64,000 nt of DNA from CAVXZE01 sp963766175 (GTDB lineage: Bacteria > Myxococcota_A > UBA9160 > UBA6930). The notes beneath the pieces are model-generated. The model was not told the DNA's origin. It made no database searches and worked only from the letters and a program-made list of their open reading frames with translations. The position numbers and the translations under genes were made by a program. Shown here piece by piece: positions 58,786 to 64,000 of this stretch. The first letter of the stretch is position 1; every line of letters begins with the position of its first letter. The DNA lies in contig CAVXZE010000019.1 in NCBI GenBank assembly GCA_963766175.1, positions 60,970 to 124,969 on the forward strand, written 5' to 3'.

Positions 58786-59226
58786 GCCACCCTTTCCGGC
58801 ATCCGCGGCTCCAAACGTCTCCCCGCCCGATTCCAGATGGGCCACTTCTTCGCGCGTGGAGCGGCGGCGGAGAACGGCGTTTCGGTGCGGAAAACGTCAA
58901 AACTGACGGATGACTTCGCGATGCCGAGCTGCGTACGCGGCGAACTCGACGAACATCGGCCGCAGGTCGGCCGGAGCCCGCGAGACCAACTCCTCGAAGA
59001 GCTCCACTGAGCGGTCCTGAAGCAGTAGATCCTCGGAATGCTCCAAGGGCAAGTAGAGAAACGACGCCTCGAGAGGATGAAGCTTCTGGCCGATACCTGC
59101 CTCGATCGCTCGATCGAAGGCGTCGCTCTGGACGAACCACAATTCCTTGCGCGAAGCCACAGCATTCAGGAAATCGAGCGAGTCTCCGAACCAGAAGTCG
59201 AGGATTTCTTCGTACAGCCTACTCAC
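58780..59226 (-). pseudogene. DUF924 family gene, degraded (internal deletion and premature stop)
   Basis: The start EEILDFWFGDSLDFLNAVASRKELWFVQSDAFDRAI and the later FLYLPLEHSEDLLLQDRSVELFEELV, ARHREVIRQF are DUF924 hallmarks. About 55-60 residues normally found between them are missing. The reading frame hits TGA right after VIRQF, where the family has GRFPHRN. If that TGA is read through, RFPHRNAVLRRRSTREEVAHLESGG follows, ending at 58780. So it has at least two lesions (internal deletion, Gly-to-stop). It lies 18 nt downstream of the acetyltransferase gene, same strand. Confidence 0.75.
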
Positions 59227-59244
59227 CTTCTCTTGCGCGATGCT

Positions 59245-59661
59245 CTAGAGGAAGTGAGAGAACATCTGGACGTCGTCCCGACGCTCCCATCCCGTTGGAC
59301 CCCAGAAGAGCTCCCCGAACCGGTTGCTTCGGAAGACGAATACGTGGCATTTCCCGATTCCGGCCCGCTGAAGGCCTGAGAGGCAGCGCTGAACGAGTGC
59401 GTGGCCGATCCCGGAGCGACGCTCCGAAGAGTCCACTGCCAGGTGGTGGATGTAGCCGCGACGACCGTCGTGACCGCAGAGGGCAGCGCCAACCAGGAGA
59501 TCGCCTCGCTCCGCGACCCAGCTGAGACCCGGGTTTCGCTCCAGAAAATGCTCGAGGGAAGCAGGAGAGTCCGAGCCCAGGTCGATGCCCTCGGAACGTG
59601 ACCACAGCTCGAGGACGCGGTCGATCTGCTCGCCTTCGAAGTTCCGGTAAGTGACACGCAT
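59245..59661 (-). CDS. GNAT-family N-acetyltransferase
   Basis: The 138-residue protein starts at the ATG at 59661 (MRVTYRNFEGEQIDRVLELW). GNAT core motifs are VGAALCGHDGRRGYIHHLAVDSSERRSGIGHALVQRCL (acetyl-CoA loop RRSGIG) and VFVFRSNRFGELFWGPTGWERRDDV. This short single-domain enzyme has an unknown acceptor. It is the first gene after the 133-bp repeat at 59682-59814, with its start about 20 nt from that element's GTTGGGC box. Confidence 0.8.
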   Translation of the reverse strand: MRVTYRNFEGEQIDRVLELWSRSEGIDLGSDSPASLEHFLERNPGLSWVAERGDLLVGAALCGHDGRRGYIHHLAVDSSERRSGIGHALVQRCLSGLQRAGIGKCHVFVFRSNRFGELFWGPTGWERRDDVQMFSHFL

Positions 59662-59681
59662 TCGATCCGATTGACCCTTCC

Positions 59682-59814
59682 GCCCAACGGTCCGCGACCA
59701 GGCTGCGGCCCTCATCGACTTTATCATGGGAGACTCACCCGAGGAATCCCTGGCCGCCACCCCGGATCGATCGAGGAAGGTTGTTCGGCCTTCCCATTCA
59801 GCCACTCGTCAGGC
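59682..59814 (-). repeat. Cassette-repeat family, copy 3 (attC-like, 133 bp)
   Basis: Read on the minus strand it begins GCCTGAC, whose TGA is the stop codon of the TrpF-like gene, and ends GTTGGGC, matching GTTRRRY. The two ends pair fully if G-T wobbles are allowed. The inner blocks GGCCGAACAAC, CGATCGATCCGG and GGCCGCAGCCTGG match other copies; the last matches copy 2 over 13 bases. TGATAAAGT takes the place of TGGTAAGCT. Confidence 0.55.
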
Positions 59815-60465
59815 GACGGCCACCCCGCGAACTGCCTCGAAGAAAGACGCCAGGAGCTGCTCATCCAGAAAGCCAGCGGGACGAAGGCCAGAGCAGACAT
59901 CAACCCCAAAGGGGCGAACCTGCCGGATCGCCTGAGCGACATTGTCCGGTCGGAGCCCTCCGGCAAGGAAGACGGGAACATCCAACTCGGCCACGATTCT
60001 GGCGCTGACTTCCCAGTCGTGCACCCTACCCGTACCGCCGAGTTCGCGAACCGGCCCGTCAGGTGTGCCCGAGTCGAGGAGGATGGCGTCGACCAGCGAC
60101 GCAACGGAAATAGCGTTGGCGATGGCGCTGGCACCGGTGACATGAATGACCTGTACCAGGGAAACATCGGGAAGAGAAATTCGGAGTCTCCTGAGATCGG
60201 GGGCGTCGACGTGATCGACCAGCTGGATGGTGTCGACACCGGTCTCGCGTTGTTGGGCGACGATGAGGTCTGGGTCACACCGGCTCGTGAGAAGAAACGA
60301 CCTGACTCCAGGGGGTATGGTCTTCGCGATCTCGCGGATCCGATCGTCGGAGATCACCCCGACGCCCGAGGGCATTTCCGATACGAGCCCTACCGCGTGC
60401 GCGCCGTATCGGATTGCCAGTTTTGCCTCCGCTACAGAGGATATGCAGCAGATCTTTACCTGCAT
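59809..60465 (-). CDS. Phosphoribosylanthranilate isomerase-like (TrpF-fold) protein
   Basis: The 218-residue TIM barrel begins MQVKICCISSVAEAKLAIRYGAHAVGLVSE, the TrpF KICG pattern with Cys-Cys-Ile in place of CGI. Later features are LLDSGTPDGPVRELGGTGRVHDWE, FLAGGLRPDNVAQAI and FGVDVCSGLR. The catalytic Cys7 (KIC) and the Asp of the DSG segment are present. It isomerises PRA to CdRP if functional, but it lacks other trp genes nearby and may have another role. ATG 60465 is preferred over GTG 60468. Its TGA stop is part of the repeat at 59682-59814. Confidence 0.78.
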   Translation of the reverse strand: MQVKICCISSVAEAKLAIRYGAHAVGLVSEMPSGVGVISDDRIREIAKTIPPGVRSFLLTSRCDPDLIVAQQRETGVDTIQLVDHVDAPDLRRLRISLPDVSLVQVIHVTGASAIANAISVASLVDAILLDSGTPDGPVRELGGTGRVHDWEVSARIVAELDVPVFLAGGLRPDNVAQAIRQVRPFGVDVCSGLRPAGFLDEQLLASFFEAVRGVAVA

Positions 60466-60548
60466 CACTCGATGGCTGCGGCCACTTGAATCTCGTCGTC
60501 AGCTTGCCTGCGAGACTGAACCCCCACTTCGCATCCTCCTTGTCGCCT

Positions 60549-60959
60549 CTACTTGATCCGCTTGCTCTCGAAGCCTTCGATGTGTTGCCGCGCATCGCCG
60601 GCGATCTCGTCCCACGGCGCCTTCGATCCCACGAAGATATGACCCGCAACCCTCACTCCGGGATCAGAGTCCAGGAGCCCCGCAGGCACCCAGTAGGCGC
60701 CACCGGATGGATGCAGCATCGGTGTCGGCGATCCGCACACCGCGCAGCGCCACGTCCCCCATCCGGACGGCAACCGGAACTTCGTGATCTGATCCTCTCC
60801 TGTGACCCACTTGAGATTGTCTCGACTCGTCATCAGTTGCAGGTTGGAGGCTACGCCAGACACCTTCCTGCACTTCGAGCAATGACACATCCCCAGATCG
60901 GTGGTCTTTCCTGTAACCTCGAACTGGATGGCACCACAGAGGCAACTACCTCGAATCAT
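60549..60959 (-). CDS. GFA (CENP-V/glutathione-dependent formaldehyde-activating) family protein
   Basis: The 136-residue protein has zinc-ligand cysteines in GSCLCGAIQFEV, MCHCSKCRK and WRCAVCGSPTP, typical of GFA/CENP-V beta-tent folds. Some family members help glutathione adduct formation with formaldehyde, but most are uncharacterised. It starts at the ATG at 60959, directly next to GTTGAAC, and ends 83 nt before the TrpF-like start. That inter-gene gap has a GGCCGCAGCC word like the repeat core but no clear GTTRRRY box. Confidence 0.85.
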   Translation of the reverse strand: MIRGSCLCGAIQFEVTGKTTDLGMCHCSKCRKVSGVASNLQLMTSRDNLKWVTGEDQITKFRLPSGWGTWRCAVCGSPTPMLHPSGGAYWVPAGLLDSDPGVRVAGHIFVGSKAPWDEIAGDARQHIEGFESKRIK

Positions 60960-60961
60960 CG

Positions 60962-61165
60962 TTCAACCTCCAAGCCCCTCGTTCCACACCCCTACGGACC
61001 GGGCGGCCCGCGGAACGAGGCAGCAGATCGAAAGATCGGCCACTGCAGCGCGGCCGGCTCTGATCCTAACATCGGCGCCCCACTCCCGGGAAGCCTGAAG
61101 AACATTCCGGATCGATCGGAGTGCGCTGATGGGATGTTTCTCTTGCACTCCGGGTAGAGTCAGCC
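60962..61165 (-). repeat. Cassette-repeat family, copy 4 (204 bp, extended)
   Basis: Minus-strand GGCTGAC near the acetyltransferase stop and GTTGAAC next to the GFA start bound a 204-bp gap, longer than the 130-133 bp copies. The core words CGATCGATCCGG, TGTTAGGAT and GGCCGCGCTGCAG are recognisable. A separate perfect 9-bp stem CCTCGTTCC/GGAACGAGG sits near the GFA end, so this interval may hold the family core plus an inserted hairpin. Confidence 0.45.
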
Positions 61166-61169
61166 CACC

Positions 61170-61595
61170 TCACTTCTCGCCATCGTCCTCGATCCGTTTC
61201 CCGAGGCCCACCACGTCATCGATTCGATAGCCGATCCTCTCGTAGAACCCGATCGCAGCGGTATTGGTACCGCGGACCTGAACGTTTACCTTGGGGCACC
61301 CTGCCTCGTTCAGCAGTTTCTCCGCTTCGGTCATCATCGCCCGTCCGAAACCCTTCCCTTGGTGCTCGGGAGCCACCGCCAGGTAGTTCACCCATCCACG
61401 GTGGCCCTCGTACCCGACCATCGCCGTGGCGACGAGTTCTTCACTCGAGACGCCAACGAGAAACATCTCCGGCTGGACCTGGAGCTTTCGCCGGATGTCC
61501 TCCTCGGGGTCGTTCCAGGGGCGCAAGAGATCGCACGCCCCCCAGAGCAGAATGACAGCGCGCTCATCTGAGGGCTGAAAAGCTCGGATCTCCAT
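61170..61595 (-). CDS. GNAT-family N-acetyltransferase (ribosomal-protein-alanine-like)
   Basis: The 141-residue protein starts at the ATG at 61595 (MEIRAFQPSDERAVILLW), with GGAG upstream. The GNAT core is VGYEGHRGWVNYLAVAPEHQGKGFGRAMMTEAEKLL, then VQVRGTNTAAIGFYERIGYRIDDV. It looks like the YpeA/RimI-related small acetyltransferases; the acceptor is unknown. A 57-bp gap to the DUF4760-like gene has no repeat-family words, so these two genes share one cassette-like interval. Confidence 0.83.
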   Translation of the reverse strand: MEIRAFQPSDERAVILLWGACDLLRPWNDPEEDIRRKLQVQPEMFLVGVSSEELVATAMVGYEGHRGWVNYLAVAPEHQGKGFGRAMMTEAEKLLNEAGCPKVNVQVRGTNTAAIGFYERIGYRIDDVVGLGKRIEDDGEK

Positions 61596-61652
61596 CAGAA
61601 TCTCCGAAGCGGGCGACGTGACGACCATGGTGTTCTCGAATGGGTCGCGCAC

Positions 61653-62177
61653 CTATGATTTCCGAGGCCGCCAGTCCGCGAACCTTCGATAGGCCGGATC
61701 CGCTTCTTTCTGCTCGCCTTCTCGAGCTAGCTGATCCGCGAGCCACTGAAACCACTCTGCCCAGGATGGTTGATCCTGTTCCGCGCGGATCGCGTCCATC
61801 CATCGCGCCAGCTTTCGCCACATGACGATTGCCAGCCCTCCGGTCAAGTCGCGGACCATCGAGAATGAAGTCATTCCGCGGAACACCAGAAGGGCGATCG
61901 TCTCATAGGTAGTGGAGACGATCACGGCCGCCCGCTCGTACTCCGGCCCTCTGGATCGCAACTCCTCTGCGGAGACTCCATCGGGCAATTCCCGGACCAG
62001 ATTCACGGCATGCGCGAACTCGGGACTATGGAACGAGCGAATCAGCTCTACCGCCACAGCCTGGCGTCGCTGCGTCCGAAACTCGCGTATCTGAACGACC
62101 GCAAAGACGACACCGCCGACAATGGTCAGCGTGCCAAGAATCTCGGCGATGTTCGCCAGCGTTGACAGATCTGCCAC
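61653..62177 (-). CDS. DUF4760-like membrane-anchored protein
   Basis: The protein has about 174 residues from the GTG at 62177 (VADLSTLANIAEILGTLTIVGGVVFAVVQI). One N-terminal transmembrane segment is followed by EFRTQRRQAVAVELIRSFHSPEFAHAVNLVRELP and a helical C-terminus (WMDAIRAEQDQPSWAEWFQWLADQL). This is the pattern of DUF4760 proteins, whose function is unknown. The frame opens further upstream, but that part lies in the repeat copy at 62192-62321. It starts 15 nt from the GTCAAGC box of that copy. Confidence 0.75.
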   Translation of the reverse strand: MADLSTLANIAEILGTLTIVGGVVFAVVQIREFRTQRRQAVAVELIRSFHSPEFAHAVNLVRELPDGVSAEELRSRGPEYERAAVIVSTTYETIALLVFRGMTSFSMVRDLTGGLAIVMWRKLARWMDAIRAEQDQPSWAEWFQWLADQLAREGEQKEADPAYRRFADWRPRKS

Positions 62178-62191
62178 GCAGCCCTCGTTCG

Positions 62192-62321
62192 GCTTGACGG
62201 CCGGGCGCTCAGCGACTGGCCGCCAAGCTCCCGCCCTGATGAAGTCTACCACGAGCGACCCACCCCGGGGAACCGGCTCCACGCCCGTGGATCGTTCGAG
62301 CTTCTGATTCGGCCGTCAGCA
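62192..62321 (-). repeat. Cassette-repeat family, copy 5 (attC-like, 130 bp)
   Basis: On the minus strand it runs from TGCTGAC to GTCAAGC, with GTC in place of GTT in the second box. It shares GGTTCCCCGGGGT and CTCGTGGTAG with copy 1 and GGCCGAA with copies 2 and 3. The pairing of the terminal boxes is partial (four of seven). It is placed like the others, immediately upstream of a minus-strand start codon. Confidence 0.5.
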
Positions 62322-62669
62322 TCGGGGATCTTCGAACCGCGCGCTACCCGCGCTCAATTCTGGCCAGGCCTGCGGCTGCCCCGATCAGGAGGCCACCGAG
62401 CTGCGCCCCGTATCGAGTCCACCATGGGTCTCGCAGCCTGTGGAAATCTCGCCAAGACCATCTACCACCAGGGGAAATGGGGTATGAGCATCAAGGCAGG
62501 TACGCTCGACGACACTTCCGGCTTCAGCCCCGACGCGCACTATTGGACGAAGAGGAAACAAGCCTGGTTTCAGGTCCCGGAAGGCGTGCGATGCTTCGCC
62601 GGTGATGGCTAGACCCAAGATCGGCCGCGCCTTGGCGGCCTGGAGGATGGTGAGCCTCGTCATCCACCG
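62322..62669. other. Gene-poor stretch with two overlapping remnants on opposite strands
   Basis: Between copy 5 of the repeat and the acetyltransferase gene no intact gene is convincing. On the plus strand, 62430-62612 encodes the C-terminal end of a GFA-family protein (separate entry). On the minus strand, a frame ending at 62344 reads RDPWWTRYGAQLGGLLIGAAAG, which looks like the end of a small membrane protein but has no start codon. Both are probably decay products. Confidence 0.5.
62430..62612 (+). pseudogene. C-terminal remnant of a GFA-family gene, opposite strand to its neighbours
   Basis: The translation CGNLAKTIYHQGKWGMSIKA, GTLDDTSGFSPDAHYWTKRK, QAWFQVPEGVRCFAGDG is the last ~60 residues of a glutathione-dependent formaldehyde-activating-type protein (compare the common GTLDDPS...HIWTKSKQPW...PEGV pattern). 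The N-terminal zinc-binding half is absent. It is the only plus-strand coding-like sequence in the cassette-like region. It probably is a broken former gene. Confidence 0.6.
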
Positions 62670-63167
62670 CTAGCAACTCGTGGGTGCGTCAAGGGGCTTC
62701 GTGAGAAAGCGCGTAGGACCCGAATCGCCCATGACCAGGTCGGCGAACCCAAAGCTCCGGTACAGCGCCAACGCCCGCCCGTTATCGTCTTGTACCTCGA
62801 GCGTGAGCCTGCAACAGCCACGTCGGCGAGCGCGCTCTTCCGCAGCGCCAAGCAGTTTTCGACCGATCCCTTTGCCGCGCCACTCCGGAAGCACTGCCAG
62901 GTCGTGGATATTCAGGAGCGGTCGAGCCAGGAATGTAGAGAAGCCCTGGAAGCACACGGCGATTCCAACCGGGCGTTCCTGCGCGACGGCGAGAAGCACC
63001 AATGCGGACGGATGATCCCGCAGAGCCGGCACGAGCCGCTCGCGTACGTCTGCGGTGAGAGGCTCTCCGCCGCCCACCGGGTCGGCGGCATACGAGTTGA
63101 GCACCTCGACGATTCCAGCGCCGTGCGCCGCATCGCCGAAGTTTACGTCTACGATTTCGACGCCCAT
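62670..63167 (-). CDS. GNAT-family N-acetyltransferase
   Basis: The 165-residue protein has the GNAT core GIAVCFQGFSTFLARPLLNIHDLAVLPEWRGKGIGRKLLGAAEERARRRGC, followed by LTLEVQDDNGRALALYRSFGF. The acetyl-CoA loop is WRGKGIGRK. It resembles the N-acetyltransferases with a GFSTF motif; the acceptor is unknown. Start ATG 63167, near the short repeat-like gap 63190-63261. Confidence 0.83.
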   Translation of the reverse strand: MGVEIVDVNFGDAAHGAGIVEVLNSYAADPVGGGEPLTADVRERLVPALRDHPSALVLLAVAQERPVGIAVCFQGFSTFLARPLLNIHDLAVLPEWRGKGIGRKLLGAAEERARRRGCCRLTLEVQDDNGRALALYRSFGFADLVMGDSGPTRFLTKPLDAPTSC

Positions 63168-63189
63168 TCGATCAGACTAGCATTTCACC

Positions 63190-63261
63190 GCCGAACGGCT
63201 GCCCGTGACCTTCGGGACTGAAAGATCCCGTTCGACCATCAGCTTCAGCGACGTGTCAGAC
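63190..63261 (-). repeat. Short attC-like gap (72 bp) upstream of the acetyltransferase gene
   Basis: On the minus strand the TGA stop of the ComB-like gene lies in GTCTGAC, and the gap runs to GTTCGGC (one mismatch to GTTRRRY). An internal GTCGAACGGG resembles the GGCCGAAC box of the longer copies, but the rest is not homologous. Placement, size and boxes fit a divergent attC, with low confidence. Confidence 0.35.
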
Positions 63262-63978
63262 GCCCGATACACTCGAGCTCCCGAACGCGACACCATCAAA
63301 CTCTGGTACCGACTCGCTGGCGTCGAGCACCGCGGCGAGTAGCACGTCGTCGCGGTAGCCCCACCCTTCCAGTTCCCGGCCAGATTCGCTCTCCAGAAGG
63401 GCTTCCTCGAGCTCACTTCGATGCTCTCGGAAGGCCGCGACGGCAGCGCGGACCTCAGGTGAGGCACACCCTGAGAGGTGACTGAGGATCGCTCCTGCTC
63501 CCAGCCAGTCTTCGAGCGCGGGACGCAGGGTCCCGTCCGGCCACCGTTCACCCGCTGGAATCACCGAAATGCGCCGACCGCGCTGCGTCGCGACGCGAGC
63601 CACCGCGGAAGCATTCCTGAGACATCCCGCCAGCGTCGTTCGCGCTCGCGAAGCAAGACTGACCATCGCACCGTTTGGAGACGGTAGCAAAACCCGTGTG
63701 CCGGGATCGATATCCAGGAACGTCGACGGCGACAGCGAGTAAAGGTCTTTTCCCCTCGATCGTGCCAGCACCGCGCCATGTTCCTCGGCGAATTCCTCTG
63801 CTCCCGGTCCTCTTTCGGGATATGGAAGGACCTCGCGGCGCGATACCGCGATGTCCACGCAGGTGGAAAACGACAGCACATCGACCACCACGACGACATC
63901 TGAAACGGGGGCAAGCGCAACGACTCCTGCTTCGCCCCACTCGCACCGGAGGTCGAACCGAGCCTCACTACTCCTCAT
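63256..63978 (-). CDS. comB: 2-phosphosulfolactate phosphatase (ComB) family protein
   Basis: The 240-residue protein shows the ComB motifs: VVVVDVLSFSTCVDIAVSR near the N-terminus, LLPSPNGAMVSLAS, VIPAGERWPDGTLRPALEDWLGAGAI, and the C-terminal region SGRELEGWGYRDDVLLAAVLDASESVPEFDG. ComB hydrolyses 2-phosphosulfolactate to sulfolactate in coenzyme M synthesis; bacterial members often have unknown roles. Start ATG 63978, only 22 nt from the window edge, so its promoter and any upstream repeat lie outside. Its TGA stop is in the GTCTGAC box. Confidence 0.85.
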   Translation of the reverse strand: MRSSEARFDLRCEWGEAGVVALAPVSDVVVVVDVLSFSTCVDIAVSRREVLPYPERGPGAEEFAEEHGAVLARSRGKDLYSLSPSTFLDIDPGTRVLLPSPNGAMVSLASRARTTLAGCLRNASAVARVATQRGRRISVIPAGERWPDGTLRPALEDWLGAGAILSHLSGCASPEVRAAVAAFREHRSELEEALLESESGRELEGWGYRDDVLLAAVLDASESVPEFDGVAFGSSSVSGV

Positions 63979-64000
63979 CGGATTGCTTCAGTCTCCCTCT

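Noticed and set aside
60466..60548. A sixth cassette-repeat copy between the TrpF-like and GFA genes
   Set aside because: Only a GGCCGCAGCC word and a GGTTC are shared. There is no GTTRRRY-like box and the spacing differs, so it was not counted.
62385..62663. A 92-codon minus-strand frame beginning MTRLTILQAAKARP
   Set aside because: It has no recognisable family features and overlaps the plus-strand GFA remnant; the sequence looks like decayed DNA rather than a gene.
1..64000. tRNA, rRNA, riboswitch and prophage features
   Set aside because: No sequence resembling a tRNA cloverleaf, rRNA segment, known riboswitch core or phage structural gene was noticed in reading both strands. Short structured RNAs could still be missed without a covariance search.

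Overview
The window is 64 kb of GC-rich bacterial chromosome (about two thirds G+C by eye, lower towards the right end). The genes are densely packed, with many GTG and TTG starts and 4-nt start/stop overlaps. Gene content suggests a heterotrophic, lipid-oxidising environmental bacterium. It includes a giant fused acyl-CoA carboxylase, acyl-CoA/CoA-transferase enzymes, an outer-membrane lipoprotein (pal), a DUF1302/DUF1329/RND/YCF48 operon and an F420-type LLM oxidoreductase. The mix fits a Myxococcota, Desulfobacterota-like or Binatota-like lineage best, but no rRNA or ribosomal protein gene is present to fix the taxonomy. No tRNA, rRNA, CRISPR array, insertion sequence, phage gene or integrase was found.

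Layout. 1-10 kb: minus-strand run of a fused biotin-dependent carboxylase (cut by the left edge), two SDR reductases, a DinG-type helicase with an exonuclease domain, and a TPP enzyme resembling 2-hydroxyacyl-CoA lyase. 10-16.7 kb: pal with strong hairpins on both sides, a CxxC protein, thiI, a PPOX-fold protein, an alpha/beta hydrolase, a SRPBCC protein and sppA. 16.8-24.5 kb: a thiolase-OB fusion, a zinc alcohol dehydrogenase, a membrane metallophosphoesterase, an acetyltransferase, and two tandem paralogous LuxR-type regulators that share an upstream dyad. 24.5-37 kb: an RluA pseudouridine synthase, a LeuA-like synthase with two lipoproteins, glcDEF (glycolate oxidase) coupled to a TPR-metallopeptidase, a TetR regulator and an LLM oxidoreductase. 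37.4-49 kb: plus-strand DUF1302-DUF1329-RND-TerB-YCF48 operon, then a CoA-transferase double fusion, an SDR and a DapB-like dehydrogenase. 49-57.5 kb: hypothetical proteins, an acyl-CoA synthetase, a peptidase remnant, a secreted protein with a histone-H1-like tail, a frameshifted TAXI binding protein, an MFS transporter and an SDR.

57.5-64 kb is different in character. Small unrelated genes (three acetyltransferases, a TrpF-like protein, a GFA protein, DUF4760, a DUF924 pseudogene, a small FMN-fold protein, ComB) all lie on the minus strand. They are separated by a recurring 130-133 bp intergenic element bounded by GYCTGAC-like and GTTRRRY boxes. This looks like a gene-cassette array of a chromosomal integron whose integrase lies outside the window, and it is the most interesting candidate system here.

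Two other dispersed non-coding repeat families occur. One ends in TAGCCYGCWTTTCTCACC and supplies the TAG stop codon of the adjoining gene (12.9-13.1 kb, 20.8 kb, 44.7 kb). The other is a 62-63 bp hairpin repeat whose stem changes are compensatory (4.7 kb and 11.4 kb). Several genes between 40 and 59 kb carry single-base frameshifts or other lesions. These may be assembly errors or true decay and are listed individually.
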